A stretch of 64,000 nt of DNA from NCBI GenBank assembly GCA_963969495.1, contig OZ018337.1:79470648-79534647 (forward strand). Direction: 5' to 3'. A program made the translations under genes and the position numbers. The notes under the pieces are model-generated. The model worked only from the letters and a program-made list of their open reading frames with translations. It searched no databases and was not told where the DNA came from. Positions 47,929 to 55,913 of the stretch are shown piece by piece (position 1 is the stretch's first letter; each line of letters opens with the position of its first letter). Source of the DNA: Ceratothoa steindachneri (taxonomy: Eukaryota; Arthropoda; Malacostraca; Isopoda; Cymothoidae).

Positions 47929-48125
47929 AGTTACGGATAAGTGGATTAGGGAATGGCTTGATAGTGGCATGGGAACAGGTTAGTCTGAAAGTGAGTTTGG
48001 GTAATGGTGTGAATGTGAAGCATGACTTTGTGATTCTGAAAGGTGAGCAAATGCCTTGTTGTTTCTTGCTTGGTGTAGACTTTATGAGATTGAATGATTT
48101 GTCTTTGGATGCTGATAAGGATTGT
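47800..48125 (+). other. Second retropepsin-like domain, split by a frame change
   Basis: The first half is in the upstream frame (GERLFCGLIDTGAQVSLV, Asp at 47839). The second half is in the downstream frame (VKLRISGLGNG, then VNVKHDFVILKGEQ, then CFLLGVDFMRLNDLSLD). The DTG loop and the LLGxDF segment are both present, the two signatures of an aspartic protease monomer. The switch between 47901 and 47928 is in the -1 direction, but no X XXY YYZ heptamer is in phase there, so a one-base lesion is the simplest explanation. Confidence 0.72.
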
Positions 48126-50210
48126 CTTATGAAAGGTGAATGTGAGGTGATGAGGTTGAATGAGTGTGCAAAGAACGTTGTCAAGTTTTGCGGTATGATT
48201 GAGTTGGTCATGGATGATGAGAATGAGATTTTAAGTGATGATGATATTCTAGAGATGCAAGAGATGTGTCCTTTTGTTAGTGAGTTGAAGAGGTGTGTAA
48301 TGATGCGTGTTGATTTGAATGAATGGCCAGAGTGTTTAAGTGATTTTAAAAGGTATGCTAAGGATTTTGTTGTTTGTATGGATGTTGTATATTTTGTGAG
48401 GCATGGGAAAGGTGGTGATGATATGTATGTACCTGTGATGTCCTTAGTTGGTATGATTGGTCTGGTGAAGGTTGTGCATGATAATTATGGGCATATGGGT
48501 AAGTTTAAGCTGTGGGAGTGTATGAAGGAGCGTGTGTTCCATCCATTTCTGAGAACTGTTGTGAATGATGTTGCAACTACATGTGAAAGGTGTCAGAAGC
48601 GAAAGGTGCAAGGTGTGCAAGTGAAACCACCGATGTTGAAAGTTGATGCGAAAGAACCGTTTGAATTGGTAGTGATTGATTGTGTGTCTTTGCCGCGTAC
48701 GAGTGCTGGGAATGTTGGTATGGTTGTTATGGTTGATCATAAAAGTAAGTTTGTGTATGCAGCGCCTGTGAGAGATAAAAGGAGTGTGACTGTTGCGCGT
48801 GTGGTTGAGCAGTTGTTTTTTCCTATGTGTGTATGGAAGCCTAGAAGATGTCTGAGTGATAATGGGCCTGAATTTGTAGGGGAAGTGTTTGAGCAAATGT
48901 TGAGAGAGAATGGTGTGGAGCATGTGAGAACAACTCCGTATGTACCGTCTTCAAATGGATTGGCTGAACGGACTATAAGAACCTTGTGTGAGATGTTGAG
49001 AATGATGAGTACGACAGTGAATGACTGGGATGTGTGTCTGGGGAGAGTGTTATGGGCGTATTATTTAACTGTGCATAGTGCAACTGGAATGTCCCCATGT
49101 CAGTTTGTGATGAATTTTGAAAGGCGAGTGAAAGATAGGTTTCGTTTGAGTGAAAGTGAGCAGAGTGTATGGCGTGAAGCGCATGAAAGGTTCCGTTCAT
49201 TTGAATTAGGTACAAAAGTATTGAAGGTGAAAGAAGTTAAGGGTAGGTTGAATGTATCAAAGATGAGTGAGAAGTTTGATGGACCTTATAGAGTTGTGAG
49301 AGTTTGGGAAAATGGGGTAACGTATGTTTTGGAGAGTTTGAATGACGGCATGACTGAGAGAGTGCGGGCTCATCAGAGTCTGTTAAGGAGATGGAGGGAA
49401 CCTCCTGACTACCTGGTGAGCCATCCAGTGTATGGACTGTGTAGAGAGAGAGGTAAAGTGCATGATGATGAGAATGAATGTGATAGTATGGATCTGTCTG
49501 GGAAAGAGCTAGTCTTAGTCTCGAGGAGTAGAAAGCGTGCAAAGAAGGGTGAAAGGAAGAATGCAAGTACGAATGAAAGTAAGTCTGAGCAGAGTGTTTC
49601 TGGTATGGGGGATCTTGAAAGGGAGATTGAGTTTTTGCGTAAACAGGTGAGTGATTTGGCTGGTATAAGTAGACGAGTGAGTGAGCTGCCTGTGCCTGAT
49701 TTTTCTGGTTTTGGGAACAGTATGAATGATAGTGTGTTTGGGCAGAACGAACCTAGTGTGGCTGATTTTTCGGGTTTTATGAATGGTAATAGTAGGGATG
49801 AGTTTGATGTAGTGAATGATGAAGTGGCTGATTTTTCAGGTTTCTGGTGGGAACCAGTCAAAGGGGTTTCTGCTATGCCTGTTGAGAATACAGGGGATGT
49901 GAGTGACCTGTCTGTTTCGCAAGAATGTACCTTGAGTTGGATGAGAGCTGTGAGTGAGGAGCTGATGAATGGGGGTATGAAGAGTGAGGGTTCTGAACGG
50001 AAGAGTATGAAAGAATTCTGTCGTGAGATGGGAGAACTGGTAATGAGGGCTAAGAGTATGGTTGATGAGATGATAAATAGTGACGATGAGACTGACAGGA
50101 CGACTGACGAACAACCCCGACTAATTGCTACGCGTAGCCAGGGACCAGTAGAAGAGTGCGAATGGGTGCAGAAGGGTGCGATTGAGCACAAGTGGTACCG
50201 TGAAGAGTGA
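47901..50210 (+). CDS. pol: Pol part 2: rest of second protease, integrase, tail
   Basis: 769 residues, numbered from ATG 47901, which follows an in-frame TAA at 47898. Residues 1-75 finish the second retropepsin-like domain. Integrase zinc domain: about 194-236 (HDNYGH, then CERC; HHCC). Catalytic core: ELVVIDCVSLP (Asp260), RCLSDNGPEFVG (Asp320) and SNGLAERTIRT (Glu356), with 35 residues between the last two: DD35E, intact. GPY module: KFDGPYRVVRVWENG (about 458-472), then RAHQSLLRRW. A 240-residue tail is basic, then coiled (LEREIEFLRKQVSDL), then has three DFSGF motifs spaced exactly 22 residues apart (Asp600, 622, 644). No membrane segment, so not an envelope. Confidence 0.9.
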   Translation: MLRCEHKPVKLRISGLGNGLIVAWEQVSLKVSLGNGVNVKHDFVILKGEQMPCCFLLGVDFMRLNDLSLDADKDCLMKGECEVMRLNECAKNVVKFCGMIELVMDDENEILSDDDILEMQEMCPFVSELKRCVMMRVDLNEWPECLSDFKRYAKDFVVCMDVVYFVRHGKGGDDMYVPVMSLVGMIGLVKVVHDNYGHMGKFKLWECMKERVFHPFLRTVVNDVATTCERCQKRKVQGVQVKPPMLKVDAKEPFELVVIDCVSLPRTSAGNVGMVVMVDHKSKFVYAAPVRDKRSVTVARVVEQLFFPMCVWKPRRCLSDNGPEFVGEVFEQMLRENGVEHVRTTPYVPSSNGLAERTIRTLCEMLRMMSTTVNDWDVCLGRVLWAYYLTVHSATGMSPCQFVMNFERRVKDRFRLSESEQSVWREAHERFRSFELGTKVLKVKEVKGRLNVSKMSEKFDGPYRVVRVWENGVTYVLESLNDGMTERVRAHQSLLRRWREPPDYLVSHPVYGLCRERGKVHDDENECDSMDLSGKELVLVSRSRKRAKKGERKNASTNESKSEQSVSGMGDLEREIEFLRKQVSDLAGISRRVSELPVPDFSGFGNSMNDSVFGQNEPSVADFSGFMNGNSRDEFDVVNDEVADFSGFWWEPVKGVSAMPVENTGDVSDLSVSQECTLSWMRAVSEELMNGGMKSEGSERKSMKEFCREMGELVMRAKSMVDEMINSDDETDRTTDEQPRLIATRSQGPVEECEWVQKGAIEHKWYREE

Positions 50211-50245
50211 TTGAAAGGGTTTAGTGAGTGGCTGGTCGAATGGCT

Positions 50246-50259
50246 TAAGAAAGGAGGGG
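50246..50259 (+). promoter_or_regulatory. Polypurine tract
   Basis: aagaaaggagggg sits immediately before the TG of the 3' LTR, in the position and composition required to prime plus-strand DNA synthesis. Confidence 0.88.
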
Positions 50260-50871
50260 TGTGGTGGAGCAAATGTGAGTGTGTGTAAAAGGGCCATTCT
50301 CCCACCCCTTTTCTAAGTACCCTCTCCCTCCTTCTGTAAGAATGTGTGTGTGAGTGGGAATGGGTTTTTTATTATATTTTCTTTTGTACATATGTATTTG
50401 ATTTCATGTTGTATGTATACGGTTATTTAACATCTCATGTTTTTTTTATTAGCTACTAAATGTTAAAGATTTTATGAGACAGCGTTAAAGTACCAGAATA
50501 GAAGAAAAAAAAAGAAAAGAACAAATCAAACAAAAACATTGCCTGCATTTTGCAAGAGCCACTGTAAGAAAATATCTTTGAAGATATTCAAAGAAGATAT
50601 AAGAAGTCTTCTAATGGTACTTGACTAGATCTTAAAGACATCTGAGCTCCGAGGTGGCAGGCACCATAAGCCCCGCACACCCAATTTTGTCACAAGAGTG
50701 ACTACCAACAAGATTTTCCCCCGGGGAAGCCGGCAAATAATAAACCGTGGTACCACGTAAGAAAACTCCTCTTTTGTTGTCTCTTGTTTTGGTTGTCCCC
50801 TTTTGTATATGCACTCTTAGTATTAATATATATATTTTTTGATTGATTTGGTTCCAAGATAGGATTGATTA

Positions 50872-50956
<85 letters not shown>

Positions 50957-51127
50957 CTCATTGGGTGCATATTTACCCATATTTTTGTAAATATTGTATT
51001 TTTTTTCGTGTTAGTAAAGGACTGTACATACAATCCGTTTCATTCTCCTTCGATTTCTCACGTCCGGATTAGTGTAGGAAGCGGGTTGGATCGATTGGGG
51101 TTAGTCTAAATTTTTCGGCCCGCTACA
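50260..51127 (+). repeat. 3' LTR
   Basis: 868 bp, same ends as the 5' LTR. Its TA array at 50873-50954 is (TA)41 against (TA)15; this 52-bp difference equals the whole length difference between the LTRs. Confidence 0.95.
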
Positions 51128-51470
51128 ACGTCCATGAGGGAGTTCTATTTCGAACACTTTGTCGTTTCGAGCGATAACTTTGAATGGAATGAACCAGCAT
51201 ATGGCGCTTCTAGCGGCTTTCTTATACGATCGACACGTACCCAAACATGCGTAGCGTCGCACAAGTCTTTAGGAACGAACTTTTTTTTCTCATGTAGGTG
51301 TCGTTGAGACATTTGAGCGAAGTCTATTTGTGTCATTGTTTTCGCTAATTCAGTTACGAATTTTGAATTACTTTGAGATGATGATGAAGTGACAGGTGGT
51401 ATAGGATTAAGAAGAGTGGTACCTGTGACAGCGGTAAATGGAGAAAAACCGGATTCGTTGGGCAATATGA
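51128..51470 (-). pseudogene. Upstream half of the disrupted older gypsy integrase
   Basis: On the minus strand from about 51470: NESGFSPFTAVTGTTLLNP, SKFVTELAKTMTQIDFAQMS, KKFVPKDLCDATHVWVRVD and KPLEAPYAG, then to the target site at 51128. It is homologous block by block to 27213-27600 of the gypsy element at 25950-29585 but clearly another family. The rest of the integrase core is missing: the sequence changes at about 51470 to a Penelope-like head. Its continuation lies at 42198-41922. Confidence 0.78.
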
Positions 51471-51474
51471 TCTG

Positions 51475-51602
51475 ATGTTAAGCCAAGACCAAAAGCGGAA
51501 CATAAGACAAATCGAGAGACTTGAAAAGAAAACAATTAACAATAAGTTAGCAGTCGCCTTCAATAAAACATGTTATGAAGAAAATTTACTGCTCAACTAT
51601 AC

Positions 51603-51605
<3 letters not shown>
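51475..51605 (+). mobile_element. Penelope-like head fragment, copy E
   Basis: One frame: LSQDQKRNIRQIERLEKK, then AVAFNKTCYEENLLLNYTNI, running into (TA)n at 51606. The NKxC...LLxxYTNIYI block matches copies B and C, but this is a more distant family member. Confidence 0.62.

Positions 51606-51676
<71 letters not shown>
51606..51676. repeat. (TA)n microsatellite between two head fragments
   Basis: About 71 bp of TA. To its right, 51677-51716 (attaaagaccagattatatt, then tcgcctttctta) matches the opposite-strand head of copies A and D, so two Penelope-like heads face each other across the array. Confidence 0.85.
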
Positions 51677-51680
<4 letters not shown>

Positions 51681-51716
51681 AAAGACCAGATTATATTTCG
51701 CCTTTCTTATTTTGTG

Positions 51717-52972
51717 AATCCACTTTAATGAATTTTAAAATGCTCCCCCTTTTCATTTCAATATTAATTAGTTCGTATTAGTGAAGACAAGTGTCGCGAT
51801 GTGTGGACGGGAACGCAGAATCTCCAACATTGAAAATCTTATTATTGTATATTTATATGTGTGCAACATAATTTCAAAGAGATCTGATCTCTATTGCTTT
51901 ATAACTTCGCCTCTAACAAACTAAAGAGAAATTAAAGCCAATAAATCATTAAATTTATATCGGAAAACAAACAAAAAGTATCAATGGAGAGAAAAGAGAA
52001 AAACGACCCACTAAATTAAACTGCATTCTGCCATCTATCAATAGAAAAAATCTTAAATCTCTAAGTCTCTCATTTATCTTCGTTTTCTTTTTAGATGCGT
52101 TTCGTTTTCTTTCGGATGGGAGACTCATAAATTAAATGAAGTCTGCATTACTTATCGGCTGAAAACTTTTATATCCAGTGGGAAAATTAATTGCGTTTCT
52201 AACTTCCGATTTACCTCCTTATAATCGAGGACAAAGCTGGTCGAATTCCGATTCATTCATACTTGTCTGCCAAGTCTAATTCTTTAGTAGGTGCGAATTG
52301 GCATCTCTAGGTGCCGATAAATCCAAAATGATATATTTTATGGATTCTTCGGTATAAGTTTTATATTTATTTTTAGAGTGATGTTCTTATTTTCTAAAAA
52401 TGAAAAATGTATATTCATTCTTTAGTATATTCTCACACATCATCAATTTATAACATTACATCGATGGGCAAAGAACTCCTCAAGAAGTATCGATTGATCA
52501 CGGTCCAGCGTTCGAGTTAGCAAACTATTCTTGCCAATGACGAAATTTAATCCTACCACCTTTACAAGTTTAGTTTCTGGGTCTAAATATAGAAATTTGT
52601 CAAGTTTCGTATTTCCCTCTTTCCTTCTGTCATTTTCTTTCCTTTCTTCTAACAATGTGTCTTTTCTATTTCTACCTCAGAACTTTTAACGTTTTACTGA
52701 CTGTCATTAAGTTTTTGTTATTATTAGTTTGTTTCTTTTATGATTCGTGCGGAATATACATAACAGGTATTTATTTTATGTTTAGTGTCCAAGTTTCAGT
52801 TCCATAAGTTTAAAGTGGCAAGGTACCATGAGTAAATAATTTGCGTAGATGCATATGGGCAGTCACTTCTGAAGATGCAGCTAACCTTGGCGCCCTCTCT
52901 CTCGCAAAATTTTGATCATTTACTGATTTCCTTTTCTATGCTTCGATATAGAGCCACAATTGATTCTTATTA
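51717..52972. other. No gene recognised
   Basis: AT-rich intergenic DNA; no motif seen. Confidence 0.4.
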
Positions 52973-53346
52973 TACAAAGTGTCCCAGAAAAAAGTTAACC
53001 GTAATTTGAATTAGTATAACTCAAAACCTCTTGGGGATTTTTGAGTCCTGTAAAACAAAACAAATTTACCAACTATTTATCTGTCGATTCTGGAAATTTC
53101 ATTAAATTCCCTTTTACAGTATTGATACACTAATGGGTTTAGTGGAGGCTATCAAAATTATGTTTGCGCAAGGAAGTAAAATAATGAAACTTCGAACTTT
53201 AAAATTAACAAATATATTTAAATCCATTTTTAACAAAAACACCTCTTCATATGGGTAATACAAATTCATTTTTTAATTTTCTAAGTATCATTTCCTTCCA
53301 TATGTCTTTCATTTCTTTCTAAGCACAGTTGCGCCTTTGATCGCAT

Positions 53347-54352
53347 TTATTGAACAACTTTTTTGATTAACTTGTGATTCTCCTTAAGTCTATTAACTTC
53401 ACGTGTGATACTATCTCTTAACTGGCTGATGCTTTGTGGTAGAGTAGAATACACTTTATTCTTTAGATATCCTTATAAGAAATAATCACACGGTGTTAGG
53501 TCAGGGGATCCTGAGGGCAATTCAATTGCATGATTTAGCGTGACAATGCGGTTGCCAAACGTTTCTCTTAGTTTTGTTCTTACAGCAAGCTGTCTATGAG
53601 CTGGTGCGCCGTCCTGAATCCACCAAAGTCTATTGAATTGATTGCCGTAAATCTGGCGGAGTTCTGGGAAGATCCTTTCGTTGATCATGCTCAGGTAGGC
53701 AGCATCATTCAAGTTATTCTCGTAAAACAATGGGCCGACAAGATAGCCATTCACGGATATTCCGATCCACAGAGACACTTTCTGCTGACAAATACGTGTT
53801 TCAAAGTTGAATGCTGGGGGGAGGGGGGTTCAGCGGCGCATATTGCCGAATGTTATGGCTATTTACCTTTCCATACATGAAAAAGGCTGCTTCGTCACCA
53901 ATCACAATGTTTTCCAAGAAACGAGCAAGTTTATGGGGAGGCCATTCGACAAATTGTCTACAAGGAAAATCAGTTTCAAGAAGCTGGTGTCTTGCATGCA
54001 TCTTATAGGGATGTCATTTTAAGTCATGTTTAATAATGCGGTTAAATGATGACTTTGACCATTGTAATCCATTCTTTCTGACTGATACATGTGGATTTTA
54101 AAGAAGTGTCATCTAAACATTTTCGATATTTTCTGTTGTTCTTATGGTTCTCATACGACCCGAACGACCTTTATTTAGATTTAAGCATGTTCCTTCATGT
54201 TGGTATTTGTGAACAATTTTCAGAATTGTGGGCTTGCTTGGTGGTTGCCTACCTGGAAAACGTTGTTCAAATGAATCTTGTACTTGTTTAATACTGCCAG
54301 TCTTAATAAAGTTTGTGACTACAAATACGCGTTGATCTTTTGTTAACTGCAT
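53347..54352 (-). pseudogene. DD41D Tc1/mariner-superfamily transposase
   Basis: The likely start is ATG 54352 (MQLTKDQRVFVVTNFIKTGS), typical for this family. The DNA-binding part reads FPGRQPPSKPTILKIVHKY. Catalytic blocks: ENIVIGDEAAFFMYGKVN (first Asp), RLWWIQDGAPAHRQ (second Asp) and GSPDLTPCDYFL (third Asp), with 41 residues between the second Asp and the Asp of PCD. All three acids are present. Four in-frame stops (among them the Trp after CDYFL, at 53470, and sites near 54111 and 54022) and a frameshift in a run of C near 53820 inactivate it. The frame ends at about 53347, giving about 335 codons, the normal size. It is a recently dead copy. Confidence 0.85.
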
Positions 54353-54483
54353 GATTAAAAAGGTTTTATGGAAGTTAACTTTTACACAGAAACGCTTTGA
54401 TTTGCTTTTTAAGCAATAATGACGAGACCATACCACAGCGTGGCTAAAAAATCACTGTCAAATAGCCTAAGCTATGCTTGGAA

Positions 54484-54562
54484 AATCGCACAAAGACCTA
54501 GGCAACCTAGGCTCCCTAGGTTCTCTTGAAAGTGCACGGTGGCCTAGCATTCCTAGGCTTCG
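54484..54562. repeat. CCTAGG-rich repeat, second copy
   Basis: cctaggctccctaggttctc followed by ttgaaagtgcac and ggcctag aligns with the reverse complement of about 11340-11400 at roughly 85% by eye. Here too it is between a TIR and a transposase start, in the same orientation relative to the transposase. Confidence 0.7.
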
Positions 54563-55024
54563 TTTCATTATTTTACTTCCTTGCGCAAACATATTTTTGA
54601 TAGACTCCACTAAACCAATTAGTGTATCAATATCATATAAGGTAACTTAATGAAATTTCAAGAATCGACAGATAAATAGTTGGTAAATAAAACACTTTTG
54701 GCAACACCAAAAATCCTGCAATAGTTTTTGAGTTATGCTAATTCAAAGTACGGTTAACTTTTTTCTGGGACACCCGGTACATACGTATTTTGGGGACCTG
54801 TTCTAAAAGTTGATCTATCCTCTGAACCTTTTTATAATTTTTTATATCTTTGCATACCTATGCATTTATTGTTATATCTTTCGAATACTTATTTTTAATT
54901 ATTCTGTTCTTTGAAAAGTTGATTTCAGTCCAATTGTGAGACTGACTCGTGATGAGTTAGTTTGTTAGTTAGTCAGCGCCAATCCTTCTATGATAATGGG
55001 ATGATCTCCGAAGGATAATGAAAT

Positions 55025-55469
55025 TTATATAAGATCAGTATGACAATCGCTGGTCGGCCCCAGGGCCCCAGCAGCCGGTCCTCTTTTGGGGAGAGTGCTA
55101 GGGAGTATTATGTTATGACACCAAACAGCGTTCAGGTGGAAGCCTTCGTCACCTCGGGGAAGATGGGCCTGTTCCGCATAACAGGCACGTGGATATAGAT
55201 AGCCATTGGTAGGATTCCTTGGAACAGATAGTGTGCGTGTGTGTTGTGCTGTGAAGGCGGGAGAGGAAAGAAAGCAGTGTTGTGATTGGCTATGTGTGAG
55301 GTGAGAGGTGTAAGATCTACTCACCCGAAAACGGGGTGAGAACAGCGCGTGCACCAATCGGTAGCCAGATCTCTACGTGCGCTGACGTTTGTGTCCACGA
55401 TGCCTGAATTCGGATTCGAACCCCGAACCGCGACGTTGGGAGGCCAACGCCGTATCCACTCGGCTGGCA
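55025..55469 (-). mobile_element. tRNA-derived SINE
   Basis: Minus-strand head at 55469-55401 resembles a tRNA. TGCC at the start pairs with GGCA at the end of the head; CAGCCGAGTGG is A-box-like; gttggcctcccaac is an anticodon-like arm; GGTTCGAATCC (55422-55412) is a perfect B box. A 370-bp unrelated body follows, ending in tatataaattt. Internal RNA polymerase III promoter, fused body and AT-rich tail define a SINE. The anticodon loop is the wrong size, so it is not a working tRNA. Confidence 0.78.
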
Positions 55470-55867
55470 TGAGCTTCTGACTTGTGATGATTTTAGTATC
55501 ATCAAATACAATTCTTCTGGACTTGAGGTAATCGATACGATCTGATTTCAGGGCGAGATCAATCCAAAAAATTATTAAATTTATTTAACTAATCCTGACT
55601 ATAGAATTACATTGAAAACACATTTGTTCACTTCTGATTAATTGGACGTGGCCCCCAATGTATCGCCTTGCTAGCAATTGAAACGAGGAATAGATACCAC
55701 CTCACTCTCTAATTTTGAAGCAAAAAGGTAAATCTGATCCAATGCTGCTAAATTTAAAATCATGAGAATGGGAAGAAGGAAATTGCCCTAGTAAATAGTG
55801 GGAGAAAGGACGTATCGTTACATCATTGAGTACATTGTACTCATTATGAAAATTAGAATTATCAGAT

Positions 55868-55870
55868 AAT

Positions 55871-55913
<43 letters not shown>
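55868..55913. repeat. (ATA/ATT)n microsatellite
   Basis: About 15 units of AAT between gataatatt and aggtatttataa. Confidence 0.95.

Larger units (their letters stand above)
42199..51127 (+). mobile_element. Complete Ty3/gypsy-type LTR retrotransposon with OTU-like and second protease domains
   Basis: 8.93-kb element. LTRs are 816 and 868 bp with TGT...ACA ends, with a lysine-tRNA primer binding site after the 5' LTR and a polypurine tract before the 3' LTR. The 4-bp duplication ACGT is at 42195-42198 and 51128-51131. gag and pol are joined by a -1 frameshift cassette. RT and RNase H precede integrase, the Ty3/gypsy order. LTRs differ by about a dozen substitutions outside the TA array, a young to middle-aged insertion. 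The coding strand is strongly C-poor. It sits inside another gypsy pol gene. No envelope-like ORF follows integrase. Confidence 0.93.
52975..54777 (-). mobile_element. DD41D mariner-like transposon with long TIRs
   Basis: 1.8 kb between TA dinucleotides (52973-52974 and 54778-54779). Terminal inverted repeats are about 217 bp each (52975-53192 and 54562-54777) and highly similar, containing gtgtcccagaaaaaagttaa and gtttgcgcaaggaagtaaaa. A single transposase lies on the minus strand. A CCTAGG-rich repeat is inserted between the right TIR and the start codon. Confidence 0.85.

Noticed and set aside
49440..50210. Envelope-like gene after integrase
   Set aside because: The tail is in frame with integrase, hydrophilic, and has no signal peptide or transmembrane segment.
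55401..55469. Functional tRNA gene
   Set aside because: The B box is good, but the acceptor stem is only partly paired, the anticodon loop size is wrong and a non-tRNA body is fused to it. A SINE head fits better.
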